Source of the DNA: Desulfovibrio fairfieldensis
GTDB taxonomy: Bacteria > Desulfobacterota > Desulfovibrionia > Desulfovibrionales > Desulfovibrionaceae
Reading direction: 5' to 3'
Length of the DNA: 64,000 bases
Assembly (NCBI RefSeq): GCF_001553605.1
Contig: NZ_CP014229.1
Span: forward strand, 1,888,501-1,952,500
Shown: piece by piece, positions 26,401 to 35,019 of the stretch
Position numbering within the stretch: the stretch's first letter is position 1
Layout of the letters: every line of letters begins with the position of its first letter
Made by a program: the position numbers and the translations under genes
The notes under the pieces: generated by a model
Seen by the model: only the letters and a program-made list of their open reading frames with translations
What the model was told of the DNA's origin: nothing
Databases searched by the model: none

Positions 26401-26496
26401 CAGTTTTGTAAAACTGTTAGCGGATCCTCCGAACATATCAGCGGCATTAAGTCGTAATTGATCTAGAGCATAGAAGAAAGAATCTGCTATTGACAT
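23473..26496 (-). CDS. icmB: DotO/IcmB-family secretion ATPase (VirB4-like)
   Basis: The large cytoplasmic ATPase of type IVB systems (TraU in IncI plasmids), which energises channel assembly with DotB. ATG 26496 gives ~1007 residues, very close to IcmB; the upstream extension overlaps dotI and was rejected. Walker A AAMGQGKSFF lies near residue 494 and Walker B-like LYYDEFHRASE near 805, followed by SIGLCSQRLEDFP, as in VirB4 enzymes. It sits 10 bases after dotI. The order dotI-dotO follows other conjugative Dot/Icm clusters. Confidence 0.85.
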   Translation of the reverse strand: MSIADSFFYALDQLRLNAADMFGGSANSFTKLYTTDSDANIVSEDSSMVSLIDLQGSLKMIGDEEFEDIADRLVTTLKTPLSKNCHAIQFVFQYDPEAAKKVLAKNFQIIRNSSKNLGMDLEAVLIDWENTLASYCADEQMKIAVWTRPNVISDPELKAARKELKRKKSPYLTSNRSQGRNVIIQRMRDMHQSATKSIIESLKNSGYKIKLYSCPDAIAKIRQIIAPNSTADDWRPKTWDSKRLPVRDQSAGAPERSLDNFFPPSVSSQVWPSEAIIIEKKYVAIDGRIYAPIIMTLPPEQITPFNNLFQALRMDLPWRCSILLRGGGLKSQRLKSQLSQALFFTSDLNKQFNHAYEKLYAGKIKGELQDVNFQVTFTTWVDINNCDSPLKLLSQRAARLATAIQSWGSCDTSDLTGDPLLAFTATVPACMPTSPAPAAIAPLQDAVDLLPIFRPCSPWPIADLPLRTPDGKFMPVGLMSSNQASWNDIVFAAMGQGKSFFLNTSNLFFLIRPQPRLPRLTVIDIGPSGSGLVNLIQIALPPQMRHLAVYAKLRNTKDAAVNPFDTPLGVFYPFPSHMEFLVNLLSLLCTPLDRTNPTDGISGILRDAIKETYLLLSPEGTSPKRYYGHLDNEIQAALEDTQFDVTRSTSWWDVVLHLFKSEKYPLAIRAQQYAMPVIQDIISAINSTKVKAAYEKITIGNSSETVPQACARYLATAMDEYPILSNPTKFSLGAAHVIVLDLQDVTAKGSAASNRKTAIMYMVARQIGAGHFFYSEDDLEYVPNLFRDYHKPDFISLAADPKRLYYDEFHRASEHDENSPLLKQIISDLSTASRESRKHNISIGLCSQRLEDFPKVLVDLATNIYVLGANNAQQAEEIGDRFGLNPIARLTLKRITKPTAAGANFLGVFRTSDGESLLYLTNCAGKRAKWAFSTTSEDMRVRNRLYSVLGCKDTLEVLSTQYPSGTIKDELERRHAFIQAKLGEKADDFEQIIFEELLAAAKKSKHK

Positions 26497-26506
26497 AGTT
26501 CTGCCC

Positions 26507-27142
26507 CTACCTGCTCCCGGCCGTCTTGTTTGAAACGGTAATGATCTGGCTAATGGCCACACCTCGGGGATATTCAGACGTGTCCACACGCTGCACGCGG
26601 CATACGGCAGTTATGGCTTGGCTGGAGATCCGCTGTTTGCTTGTTTCGTAATTCAGGAGGATCGGGATCTGAAACTCCCAAGTCATGACTCCGCGCAACT
26701 TACCGGAGCGAGTGAGTATGGGGGTGCCTGTTACAACCGCATGCATTATCGCTCGATACTGCTGCAGCAGGGGCAGATGCCCTTCCGCGCTGAGAGAAAC
26801 CGCGAAACCTTCGAAAGCTTCTTTGGTGAAGTACTGTCGGGCATTTGAGAGTCGCTGGCGCCAGTTTAAAAAATCCATATTCAAAGAGTCGGTAAGAGCT
26901 GTCGCAAGCCATGCTTTCAGAGCGGGGTCATTGATCATCGGCTGATCAAGGGCCGTAATTTTCAGGATGGCCATGTCTTGAGTCATCCCGATGATCATGG
27001 GCTTAGGTTTTGAAACAAGCTGAATTACATTGAGACATAAGCTTGCTGCCAACAACAAAATAAGGATAAGTCCGACTTTTTGACTACGTCGCAAAGATTC
27101 TCGAAGAAAAGAAATGCTTTCCATTGTGAAACCGGCACTCAT
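26507..27142 (-). CDS. dotI: DotI/IcmL inner-membrane protein (VirB8-like)
   Basis: A 211-residue protein with a single N-terminal membrane helix (residues ~23-43) and a periplasmic NTF2-like domain containing DFLNWRQRLSNARQYFTKEAFEGF, typical of DotI (TraM in IncI plasmids). Length matches the family. GAGGGAGATATT precedes ATG 27142. It would link the inner-membrane complex to the DotC/D/H core. Confidence 0.85.
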   Translation of the reverse strand: MSAGFTMESISFLRESLRRSQKVGLILILLLAASLCLNVIQLVSKPKPMIIGMTQDMAILKITALDQPMINDPALKAWLATALTDSLNMDFLNWRQRLSNARQYFTKEAFEGFAVSLSAEGHLPLLQQYRAIMHAVVTGTPILTRSGKLRGVMTWEFQIPILLNYETSKQRISSQAITAVCRVQRVDTSEYPRGVAISQIITVSNKTAGSR

Positions 27143-27157
27143 AATATCTCCCTCACC

Positions 27158-28498
27158 TCAGAGCTTTAGCAGCTTGTCAATAATGGCCTTGTCCCAGGCC
27201 ATGATATTGTTAATATTATTTGTGGCATACCACATCTGTATAAATCCTAAAGGATCTTTATTACTAGGCTGCTGTATTTCTTTTGCATCAATTCCCAAAA
27301 AGGGTGGTATGATGCGGCATTTTGTACAAATGTCATAAAGTTCTAAAGGATCTTGATTTTTGATATTTACCTTAAGCGATCCTGTTGAGTAAAAGGTGAC
27401 CTCCAATCCTGCTTCTGATAAAATTAAAGCTTTTTCAAACAGTTTAATTCTATCTTGAGCTCTGATAAACGGCAAAAATGGATTTGCAAATACTTTATCT
27501 GGCGAAGGAGGACTACTTCTATAGCTGCTTTTTTGACACAAACCGGTCCACAGATTTTCAAAAAAAATACTCATACTGAGAGACAAATCAGTTTGTGGAG
27601 GCAGTCGTTGTAGAAGAACAAGAGGTGATTTCAATTTAAACACAGATTTTGAAATATAAGCTTCATGTATGACGATATCTGCAAAAGCGCTTAGAAAGAT
27701 GACTTCTGGGGTGGAAATCCACTGACGCTTATATGAATCAGCCCCAACCCTGCCAGACCCGAATGAAATAAGCCGGTTAAATCTCGGTTCAAACTTCCTG
27801 CATGTGACCTTAAAAAGGCCGGGCATGCCATAGTTGCCCAACCATTTTTGTACTTCTTCACGATCCGCTTTGGGACTGGGGAGGTCTTTTTTGGGCACTT
27901 CTAGAAAGTCGCCATATGGCAGTGGAATATTCAGGACACTGTAAGCATGTTCACGCTGAGGCACTCTGAATGTTCCGACAAATTCGTTGCCTGATCTCCA
28001 AGAATCACGTTCGCAATTTGTATAATAAGCTGTAGCTTCCGCGATAATTTTGGCAATATTTGTTGTATAGACCTCATCTCTTCCAAAGCCGATTATATCC
28101 CGAAACCCCTGCTTCAGGGCGTATTCAGGTAGGAACTCTTCTTCCTCATCGACCTCAAGGAGTTTGCGGGAAACGGCGACAGAGCGTGAAAAAATCTTTG
28201 CGCCAAACTCTGCAATCTCTCTTGGATCATTGATAGCATGCCTGGCCGCCATCACGTTAAGAGCTTCGCGCAGATAGTTGTGCATTTTGAAGCGATAGTT
28301 ACCATCCAGACCACTTTCTTTGGTCACCTGATACTGCATATTGGTGATGTATACGGTGTCCGAGGCGAGCTCGGCTGTCCCCTGAATATTGACGCGAGAA
28401 GCCGGGCCCTCTCCCATGGCTTTCCACCCGGTCGTATGGAGGCAGGGGTCATCCCAGATGAGGCACCCATATTTTAGCTTTCCGTCCATATTTTCCAT
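27158..28498 (-). CDS. conserved hypothetical protein in the Dot/Icm operon
   Basis: A 446-residue soluble protein without signal peptide or clear enzymatic motif. It begins with a compact beta-rich region (LIWDDPCLHTTGWKAMG) followed by mixed segments. AGGA precedes ATG 28498 at good spacing. It lies between IcmJ/DotN and DotI. By position it could correspond to an IncI tra gene of unknown role, but I cannot name one from sequence. The 73 bases upstream contain the direct repeat TCTAAAAAATATT at 28545 and 28563. Confidence 0.65.
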   Translation of the reverse strand: MENMDGKLKYGCLIWDDPCLHTTGWKAMGEGPASRVNIQGTAELASDTVYITNMQYQVTKESGLDGNYRFKMHNYLREALNVMAARHAINDPREIAEFGAKIFSRSVAVSRKLLEVDEEEEFLPEYALKQGFRDIIGFGRDEVYTTNIAKIIAEATAYYTNCERDSWRSGNEFVGTFRVPQREHAYSVLNIPLPYGDFLEVPKKDLPSPKADREEVQKWLGNYGMPGLFKVTCRKFEPRFNRLISFGSGRVGADSYKRQWISTPEVIFLSAFADIVIHEAYISKSVFKLKSPLVLLQRLPPQTDLSLSMSIFFENLWTGLCQKSSYRSSPPSPDKVFANPFLPFIRAQDRIKLFEKALILSEAGLEVTFYSTGSLKVNIKNQDPLELYDICTKCRIIPPFLGIDAKEIQQPSNKDPLGFIQMWYATNNINNIMAWDKAIIDKLLKL

Positions 28499-28571
28499 GG
28501 GATTCCTATAAAAAACTTTTTATTTTTTATATTGTTTTTACGTCTAAAAAATATTTATCATCTAAAAAATA

Positions 28572-29372
28572 TTACGAGCAATTAGAGGAGATTGCTTCCC
28601 AGCTCTTTGCCCACGCTTCTCCCGGGAACCAGAGAGGCATCTCAGAAAATCTTGGTACGAGTGCTCCAATTTTATCGTAATCATAGAGAATGCGTAGATT
28701 GCCGATGGCCTTTCGCCGACGCTCATAAATAGAAAGATTTTCATGAGCGAGCCCTGCCAAGGCCGTAGCAAGTGCGGCTGGATCACTTGTAATGAGATCC
28801 TTTATTGCCGCCCCAGATGAAATTCCTTCTACCTCAAATGCATTTTCGGGAAGAATTGAATTGGCTTTTAAAACCCAGTATAGAGCTTCTGCCTTTTTCC
28901 CTATACCAATATTTTTCATATCTCCTTCAGTTAATTCTTGTTTACTTTCATAACAATGCATCCTGAAAGTAGCGATGGAAATTGTCCAAACAAGAATATT
29001 CAAATCCTCCTGGCGAATCCATGGCAGATAAACAATTTTCAGAGCACGTTTGAAAGGACCACGTGCGGCGTTCCCCAAATGAAAAACTGCATGGCAGAGA
29101 GGACATATTGTAACCAGATTTTCACCGCGGTTGTCATGGTGATCATCATTGATATGATGCACTTCAAGTCCTCCCCCAGGGGAACGCTCGTCCCCCTGAG
29201 TTTGGACTCCACAATACTGACATGTGTTGTGATCACGTTTCAGAACATCTTGCCGCACATCAGCAAATTCTGTGTTCGCCGCAGTGACTTTTGCGTCATC
29301 TTTGCGGTAACGGCCAGTCTTTACCCCCAAGATAAGGGGAGGAAGATATTCTGGGTACCCGATGCGGGACAC
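28572..29372 (-). CDS. icmJ: IcmJ/DotN-like HNH-fold coupling-complex protein
   Basis: Residues 51-54 (CQYC), 71-75 (VHHIN) and 90-93 (CPLC) form a zinc-bound HNH fold. In Dot/Icm systems IcmJ (DotN) has this fold but serves as a scaffold of the DotL/DotM coupling complex rather than a nuclease. The His-His-Asn signature is well preserved, so residual nuclease activity cannot be excluded. GTG 29372 follows AGGAAG and overlaps the stop of the upstream membrane protein. At 266 residues it is somewhat longer than IcmJ, with a helical C-terminal domain. Confidence 0.75.
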   Translation of the reverse strand: MSRIGYPEYLPPLILGVKTGRYRKDDAKVTAANTEFADVRQDVLKRDHNTCQYCGVQTQGDERSPGGGLEVHHINDDHHDNRGENLVTICPLCHAVFHLGNAARGPFKRALKIVYLPWIRQEDLNILVWTISIATFRMHCYESKQELTEGDMKNIGIGKKAEALYWVLKANSILPENAFEVEGISSGAAIKDLITSDPAALATALAGLAHENLSIYERRRKAIGNLRILYDYDKIGALVPRFSEMPLWFPGEAWAKSWEAISSNCS

Positions 29373-29373
29373 G

Positions 29374-29739
29374 TTAACTTCCTATGCCCAGTTTGCTCAG
29401 ACCGCTGCTTGCGCCTGAGTCCGTGAACGTACCGCTAGTGGCAAGGATGACCGCCGGCAGACTGAGAAGCACCGCCCCGACAACCATCCACAATATGGCC
29501 TCCCCTACCCCACCGCCCCCCCCACGGCCGCCGCGAAGCAGTTTGAGAACCCCATTGCCAAAGACGATCAGCCCGATTCCTGCAAACGCAAAGCAACCCA
29601 CAAGTCCAAAAGGGGATAGGTCGTTTTTGGCTGCGGTAAGCAAACTTCCCAAGGATGCGGCATGCGCCGGAGTGGCGAAGAGCGTGGAAGCAATTACCGC
29701 AGCGCCAACAGGAAATATGGATCTGAAAACCTTCATCAT
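29374..29739 (-). CDS. small membrane protein, IcmD/DotP or IcmC/DotE-like
   Basis: A 121-residue protein with a signal peptide (cleavage near THAA/PAHA at residue ~27) and two further hydrophobic helices separated by a Gly-rich loop (RGGRGGGGGVG). The architecture matches the small, mutually similar Dot/Icm membrane proteins IcmC, IcmD and DotV (TraQ/TraR in IncI). Which one cannot be settled. AGAGG precedes ATG 29739. Confidence 0.65.
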   Translation of the reverse strand: MMKVFRSIFPVGAAVIASTLFATPAHAASLGSLLTAAKNDLSPFGLVGCFAFAGIGLIVFGNGVLKLLRGGRGGGGGVGEAILWMVVGAVLLSLPAVILATSGTFTDSGASSGLSKLGIGS

Positions 29740-29770
29740 TAAAACCTCTATTTATATGCTAATAGCATTT

Positions 29771-30292
29771 TTATGAAAGCAATTTGTTGATGACATCCTG
29801 CACAATGCCGCCGGCAGTGATCCCAAAAGCTCGAGCTGCTGCGACACAATTGAGCAGGACCGTGCCGGAAGTGCAATATATGGCCGCCCGGTATGTGCCA
29901 CTACTGCCATTGGGACCTGATCCCTGCTTGGCAAGATAAATGCCTTTTGCCACAGCTCCTGCGCCCAATATCCGCATGGCCCAAACGCTGAAATTGACTG
30001 CTCCGGCTAGAGGGCTGCTTCCTCCAGTCGATGCGAGCATGTCAGGAGCGCTGCTCTGAAAGAGAGTTTCAGACAGTGCATCAAGAATGGTTGGAAAACT
30101 CAGCAGACATGCGCCAGCGATGATGCCTCGCAATGCTGAGCCAATATTTCCGCGGCCACTCAAAGGAATGAGCCAGCTTCCTCCAAAGACGATCAGACCC
30201 ACCGCATAACTGACCCAGTATAGAGCTTCAAACAGTGGCGCTCCCAGGTCGTTAACGATATTGGTAAGAACCTGGAGCAGATCGGAGTTCAT
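29771..30292 (-). CDS. small membrane protein, IcmC/DotE-like
   Basis: A 173-residue protein with about four hydrophobic segments (near 20-40, 50-70, 95-115 and 140-160) and no cleaved signal. It belongs to the same group of small Dot/Icm inner-membrane proteins as its neighbour. The pair directly after DotF reproduces the traP-traQ-traR order of IncI plasmids. Confidence 0.65.
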   Translation of the reverse strand: MNSDLLQVLTNIVNDLGAPLFEALYWVSYAVGLIVFGGSWLIPLSGRGNIGSALRGIIAGACLLSFPTILDALSETLFQSSAPDMLASTGGSSPLAGAVNFSVWAMRILGAGAVAKGIYLAKQGSGPNGSSGTYRAAIYCTSGTVLLNCVAAARAFGITAGGIVQDVINKLLS

Positions 30293-30304
30293 AATGCTGG
30301 CTCA

Positions 30305-31291
30305 CTATTTTTTGAGATAGGAGATCACGCCGGCAGATGTTTTCACATCTCCATTAATGAGATCCACGGAAATAATTTTGACTCCGTTCAGGGACTTACC
30401 AGCCTCCACGGCGTGGATATTCCCTTTTTCATCCTGGATCACCACGCGGTTTGCCGCCAGCCCCATGACACTCCACCGATCCACGGGTTCCGCAGGCGCC
30501 TTTGTTTTGGGTTCATCCAGAGCAATGGGAGATTTTTGTTCATTCTTCCCCTTAGATTGGGCCATCGAAGACAAGCGAGCATTTTCCTGAGTCAATTTGT
30601 CGAGCCGTTTTTCAGTGGCGCCCAGTGCCTCCTGGAGGTCACGGTTGGCGTTTCTGAGGCCTTCGTTTTCTTTGGCCAGTTTTTGCATATCCTCAGTCAG
30701 AGCTTGCAGGGCAGTAGCCATGCCAGGGGTGCCCCTGTCCCCTTCTGCCGGGTCCGCCAGTTCCTTGAGCTTGGTTTCAAGCCGTTTGAGTTGGTGATTT
30801 ACGGCCTCGAACTGCTGTTCGAAAAGTTGGCTTACTTCAGCGGAACGCTGTGAATAAGGCGCCGGCGTAGATGGTTCCTGCACCTTTTGCGGAATGCCCT
30901 GTGCATCAGGATCCGCCATGGCCGGGGCGGCAGCCCCATCCTTGATCGCGGCAGCTTTGTCCGGTGGCGTGTGCTGCAGCCGATTTTCAGAAGCTTCAGG
31001 TTGACCAACTTTTCTCTCCTGGGGAGGGTTGTTGCCGATAGGCTGAGCAACGGCGGAGGGCATTTTGAGGCCGTCAAACTGCTGGTACTGGTGTTCTTTG
31101 CCCACGAGCACCAGCCACAGAGAAGTCCCCAGGATTACGAGAAGAACCAATACGGCCAGAGCCGCAATGATACGCCTTTTTTGGGGAGTCCAGCGGGAAG
31201 ATGCGCTCTGGGGCTGGTCATCATATCCCGGAGGGCATTCTGTTTGGTACCCGGGCCATGTGCTTTCAGGTTCAGGAAGATCTTGAGACAT
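30305..31291 (-). CDS. dotF: DotF/IcmG-like inner-membrane protein
   Basis: An N-terminal cytoplasmic Pro-rich stretch, one membrane helix at residues ~41-64, a long coiled coil (~155-245) and a C-terminal globular domain (WSVMGLAANRVVIQDEKGN). This is the layout of DotF/IcmG (TraP), which is associated with the core complex and substrate recruitment. It has 328 residues and lies between dotG and the small membrane proteins, the expected position. Confidence 0.75.
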   Translation of the reverse strand: MSQDLPEPESTWPGYQTECPPGYDDQPQSASSRWTPQKRRIIAALAVLVLLVILGTSLWLVLVGKEHQYQQFDGLKMPSAVAQPIGNNPPQERKVGQPEASENRLQHTPPDKAAAIKDGAAAPAMADPDAQGIPQKVQEPSTPAPYSQRSAEVSQLFEQQFEAVNHQLKRLETKLKELADPAEGDRGTPGMATALQALTEDMQKLAKENEGLRNANRDLQEALGATEKRLDKLTQENARLSSMAQSKGKNEQKSPIALDEPKTKAPAEPVDRWSVMGLAANRVVIQDEKGNIHAVEAGKSLNGVKIISVDLINGDVKTSAGVISYLKK

Positions 31292-31311
31292 CGATTACCT
31301 CACTTCTCGGT

Positions 31312-32616
31312 TTACCGCTGGGGCTGCATCCCAGGCACTTGCCTTGATATGGTTGGATATGTGCGCGGATATCCTGTTTTTTGGCCTTCCTGCTGTTGAA
31401 CAGCATTTTGCTGAAGAAGGACGGCGTCATTGACAGGACTTTCCATTTTGCCAATAGAAATGATAATTACTCCTATCTCTGTTCCACTCTTGAGAGTTAC
31501 GGTTGGTGGAATATCAAAGCGTCGCTCCAGGATTCCGGAGGCCTTATCTCCAACTTTTCCACTGGCAATAATCATCTGCTCCTTGAGGTCATAATTAGGA
31601 GCACTATATCCGCCCCCGTACATATTTGAGTAAGATGACGTACCAGATCGGCTGACAGCTTCTCCCCAACCGGACAAGAATGCGGACGCAGCAAAGGCGA
31701 CCCATTTTTCAATTGTGTGATTATTAACACTGGAATGAACTGCGGTCCTATCTGTCTTTGGATCGATTGCAAAACCCTTTATAGAGTATATTGCTCCGTT
31801 GGGCATAGACATGGTGCCAAACTCGAGAGTGAGATGCCCATTCATACGTTTAAATGAGCCAATCACTTTAGCGCCTTTATATGGGGTTCCCCTAAGCCCA
31901 TCATCGAGCACTTCGACCATGGCCGGCCCTGGTGCATCACTGTCCAGAGTGATTCTGTTTATGGCATATAGTATGTCTCCGGGCTTGAGTCGGGGTGGAA
32001 GAGTGACGTCATAGCCGCCTTTTTGAACTTCTCCCACGGCTGTTGTCATAACTTTGGGGGCAGGCTTATTATATATCGTTGTGCCAGGCTGCGGCATTTC
32101 GTTAAGGTGCTGACCAACTTGACTCAAATAAGCAATCATAGCTTGATCGCCTTTTTGCTCCCTAGCCTTTTTGTATTGAGGTTGAGATTGCGGTGCCGCA
32201 GGGCCGGGTTGCGTGAGAGGGGCTTTTGGTGCACTGGCCTTGGGTGTTATGGGGCTGGCCTCCATGACTGGCCGTGCAGATGGAGATACTGGTGCCACAT
32301 ACGTTCTTCCCTGCTCTGCCGCCTCCTGGGCCTTGTTTTGGGCATACGTATCTATCCTTTCCTGGTAATGCGGGCTGCTTTCAAGACCCACTTTTGCCAT
32401 GTCAGCCTTATTTTCAGGCGCGACAGCAGACAGATCTGTTCGCGCGCCTTGATCATTATTTTGCACACAGCGCACGACAAAGCCCAAGCAAGTGATGATC
32501 ACAATGAACACCAGCATAAACCTGGTCCAGCGCGGGAATGCAATCTTCCTTGATTTTCCTTTTCCACTGTCCGCAATGGCTGGTTCTTCCAGTATCAGAA
32601 GCTCTTCTTCAGGCAT
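31312..32616 (-). CDS. dotG: DotG/IcmE core-complex protein (VirB10-like)
   Basis: The central channel component, spanning inner and outer membranes (TraO in IncI). A membrane helix is at ~31-49, followed by a Pro/Ala-rich periplasmic linker (~100-165) and a VirB10-like C-terminal domain from ~195 (LKPGDILYAINRITLDSD, GTPYKGAKVIGSF). It has 434 residues, shorter than Legionella DotG because the long repeat region is absent, as in conjugative versions. The gap to dotH is only 2 bases. Confidence 0.9.
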   Translation of the reverse strand: MPEEELLILEEPAIADSGKGKSRKIAFPRWTRFMLVFIVIITCLGFVVRCVQNNDQGARTDLSAVAPENKADMAKVGLESSPHYQERIDTYAQNKAQEAAEQGRTYVAPVSPSARPVMEASPITPKASAPKAPLTQPGPAAPQSQPQYKKAREQKGDQAMIAYLSQVGQHLNEMPQPGTTIYNKPAPKVMTTAVGEVQKGGYDVTLPPRLKPGDILYAINRITLDSDAPGPAMVEVLDDGLRGTPYKGAKVIGSFKRMNGHLTLEFGTMSMPNGAIYSIKGFAIDPKTDRTAVHSSVNNHTIEKWVAFAASAFLSGWGEAVSRSGTSSYSNMYGGGYSAPNYDLKEQMIIASGKVGDKASGILERRFDIPPTVTLKSGTEIGVIIISIGKMESPVNDAVLLQQNAVQQQEGQKTGYPRTYPTISRQVPGMQPQR

Positions 32617-32618
32617 AA

Positions 32619-33611
32619 CTATTTCTCGATGCTGATAGTGAACTTTTGGTGTACTCCATTGATTGAAAGTACAATACTTGGAGTTTTAGGTAGCACATAA
32701 ACACGCATATCTTCACTATTGGCAACCCCTAACCAAGCTGGAAACACAGCAGCGTAACGAGTTCGTAAAAATAATCTATTATTATATTCAAAAACCGTAA
32801 TACCTGTCACTCTAGGTTCTATCCTTAAAAGTGCTGCGCCATGCGGTGGAATACCATGGAGCATGCCAAGTAGTTCTGGAGTAATCGTTGTTGGTGTAGT
32901 CGGTGTGAGTTGTGGAAGAACGGCATGAGGGCCCTGTTTATCAAGTCGGAAAACTACCAACGAGTCAGAGATCCGGCCTACTTTGTCTTTGGATTCCGTT
33001 ACAAGGTGGAGTTGAATCGGGTATGGAGCTCCTTCAAGTGATACGACGAGATTAGAGGAGGCATGCTTTGTAAGCGGTACAATATTGAGAATATTTGACT
33101 GGACATTGACAGTTTGCTCATTGAGCTTCGCCTGATTTTTTGCCTGAATCGCAGAGGTAGCGTTTGCGGCTTGACTCTCGCTGATTATTTCCTGCTCTAC
33201 TTTTGGCTGAGTTATGGAAAAGGCTTCGGCCGCTCCCACAGTAGAGGACAAGATAGGCCAAGGAGCACCTGTGCTGTCCTGAAAAACAATGGTAGAGACG
33301 TATCCTGCTGTCAGCCTCAGTACCTGGGTGATAGCGCCAGGGGTGACGTTGAGTTGTCGCGTCTGAGTACGCATTTGCGCAGGACTTGCTTCAAGGGCTG
33401 CATCGATGCGGTCCTTTCTCGTTTTGTACCGCCTAATGCCCTCTTCATCGACGGGCAGGAGTGCTTCGATGCTTTCTTCCAAGAGGTTATTTATTTTTTC
33501 TTCCTCTTGGGGAGTGTCGTCCGGGGCTGCTTCGGAGCGCTCTTGCGCGTGCGCGAACAAAGGTGAGGCCATGATGGCCAGAGCCATAAGGGGCCCTATC
33601 ACCTTATTCAT
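32619..33611 (-). CDS. dotH: DotH/IcmK outer-membrane complex protein
   Basis: ATG 33611 gives a clean signal peptide (residues 1-22, ending AHA); a TTG 27 bases earlier would break it. The mature protein contains the conserved LTAGYVSTIVFQDSTGAPWPI block and the C-terminal VFEYNNRLFLRTRY region typical of DotH/IcmK (TraN). DotH needs DotC and DotD for outer-membrane placement; both are encoded at 34.6-35.8 kb on the other strand. The start overlaps the preceding small gene by 8 bases. Confidence 0.9.
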   Translation of the reverse strand: MNKVIGPLMALAIMASPLFAHAQERSEAAPDDTPQEEEKINNLLEESIEALLPVDEEGIRRYKTRKDRIDAALEASPAQMRTQTRQLNVTPGAITQVLRLTAGYVSTIVFQDSTGAPWPILSSTVGAAEAFSITQPKVEQEIISESQAANATSAIQAKNQAKLNEQTVNVQSNILNIVPLTKHASSNLVVSLEGAPYPIQLHLVTESKDKVGRISDSLVVFRLDKQGPHAVLPQLTPTTPTTITPELLGMLHGIPPHGAALLRIEPRVTGITVFEYNNRLFLRTRYAAVFPAWLGVANSEDMRVYVLPKTPSIVLSINGVHQKFTISIEK

Positions 33612-33903
33612 CACGTTCAACCCCGAATTTGGCTTCAATATCGTTGATCATCTCGAAGATTTCTTTTTTTTGCTCCTCCGAGATCTCCCTGAGGTCGGTC
33701 AGCTCTCTACCCATGCATTTCCCGAAAAAAATGCCCAAGGCCAGGACAACGCATGGATTGTACTTAAGCGTTGTGGGGCAGGTTTTGAGGTACTCGTGGG
33801 TTTCCTTCACGCTTGCGCAGCAACCCATCGCATTGAGCCCTTCAAGCCAGGTACGCTGCTGTTCAGTGTAATGATCGCTGGTGGAATTCTGATTCTTTGT
33901 CAT
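33604..33903 (-). CDS. small hypothetical protein, first gene of the dotH operon
   Basis: A 99-residue protein with five Cys residues (GLNAMGCCAS, TCPTT, NPCVV, GKCMG), one hydrophobic stretch (CVVLALGIFFGKCMG) and a charged helical C-terminus. It is the first gene after the divergent control region and overlaps dotH, so it belongs to the same operon. The hydrophobic stretch could be a short membrane segment. No Dot/Icm counterpart was recognised. Confidence 0.6.
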   Translation of the reverse strand: MTKNQNSTSDHYTEQQRTWLEGLNAMGCCASVKETHEYLKTCPTTLKYNPCVVLALGIFFGKCMGRELTDLREISEEQKKEIFEMINDIEAKFGVERDE

Positions 33904-33929
33904 TTCGCCCTCGGTGCAGGTTGACGCCC

Positions 33930-33967
33930 ATAACTTTTTATTTTTTTGGAATAACTTTTTAAGTTAT
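33930..33967. promoter_or_regulatory. operator-like palindrome between divergent transfer operons
   Basis: ATAACTTTTTAAGTTAT at 33951-33967 is a palindrome (7-base arms, 3-base centre). A half-site, ATAACTTTTT, lies 21 bases to the left at 33930. The site sits in the 139-base gap between the dotH operon (-) and the CI-like regulator (+), so that regulator is the obvious candidate to bind it. Confidence 0.5.
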
Positions 33968-34042
33968 CTATTTGTGTTTTTACTAACGAAAATGAATGGA
34001 CAAAGCAAGTGGACTTTGCTAAAAAAAATTAGGAGGCCCATC

Positions 34043-34564
34043 ATGGAGCATAGTTTATCCAAGCGTGGACAGGCTCAAAAGGTCGTGAGGAGACTTTGTG
34101 AGGCTGCCGGCCATGTAACGCGTGACGAATTATCGAAAATAATTGGCGTTTCCAAGCAGTCCATTTCTAACCGTATTAACCAGGGAGACATTCCGGCTGC
34201 ATGGTATTTTCGAGTAGCCGACCAGTTTGATGTCAGCATTGACTGGCTTTACCGCGGCACAGGGCAGATGCGTTTTGGCGATGTTGATTCTGAGGCTGCC
34301 GCATCAAGGTTAAGTTCAATAATATCTGAGATTTTATCCACTCTGGAAAAAGCAAATACGTCAAAAGAACTTCGGCGAAATGTTTTACAAACTATGATGC
34401 AATTTGGGAAAAAGGGATCACACGGGGTTGACGTGTTGACTACAGCCAAAGGGAGTATTGACGCAATGATTAAAGCGATGCAGCATCTTGATTTTTCGGG
34501 GAACGACATCGCTGATGCTTGCTTGTCATTACTCCGTGTGGCACTTGATGAGGTTCAAGGATGA
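34043..34564 (+). CDS. CI-repressor-type HTH regulator
   Basis: ATG 34043 follows AGGAGG at good spacing; the longer open frame upstream lacks one. Residues ~25-75 form the phage CI repressor helix-turn-helix (VTRDELSKIIGVSKQSISNR ... SIDWLYRGTG). The C-terminal ~90 residues are helical and do not resemble a LexA-type autocleavage domain, so control by RecA-induced cleavage is unlikely. It heads the operon with dotD-dotC-dotB-icmT and faces the dotH operon, placing it well to control conjugation genes. It has 174 residues. Confidence 0.8.
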   Translation: MEHSLSKRGQAQKVVRRLCEAAGHVTRDELSKIIGVSKQSISNRINQGDIPAAWYFRVADQFDVSIDWLYRGTGQMRFGDVDSEAAASRLSSIISEILSTLEKANTSKELRRNVLQTMMQFGKKGSHGVDVLTTAKGSIDAMIKAMQHLDFSGNDIADACLSLLRVALDEVQG

Positions 34565-35019
34565 GGAAACTCATTTTTTTAATATTTCTTATTACCCTTT
34601 TTGGTGGCTGTGCCGCTAAAAAAAACATGCCTCTGGCAAAACCGGAGACATTGGTTGATCAAAGCCTTCATGGTGCGGCTGAATCCATCACTCGCGACCT
34701 CGCTGTTCTCACAGGTTCGCGGCAGAATCGTGATTATGGTTCACCGACAGGCTCGGGTGATCTCTACTCCTCAATTACTTTAAATTGGGATGGGCCCATT
34801 GAGGGTGCTTTATCAGACGTGGCGTCCAAGGTGGGCTTCAAATTTTTAATTGAAGGCAAAGAGCGGCCTACGCCTTTGCTGGTCCATGTGAGGCTTATTG
34901 ATCGACCAGCTATCATGGTGATTCGGGAGATCGGCGCGCAAACGGGCCCTGGGGAAGGGGTGCTGGTTGATGAGAACGCACGCACGCTTCGTCTTGTTTA
35001 TGAGGAGAAGCGCTCATGA
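34561..35019 (+). CDS. dotD: DotD lipoprotein
   Basis: A signal peptide with lipobox LFGGC (Cys 17) is followed by a domain containing ITLNWDGPIEGALSDVASKV, matching DotD (TraH), which has a secretin N-domain-like fold and sits in the outer membrane with DotC and DotH. It has 152 residues, close to the family. The start overlaps the regulator's stop (ATGA). Confidence 0.85.
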   Translation: MRKLIFLIFLITLFGGCAAKKNMPLAKPETLVDQSLHGAAESITRDLAVLTGSRQNRDYGSPTGSGDLYSSITLNWDGPIEGALSDVASKVGFKFLIEGKERPTPLLVHVRLIDRPAIMVIREIGAQTGPGEGVLVDENARTLRLVYEEKRS

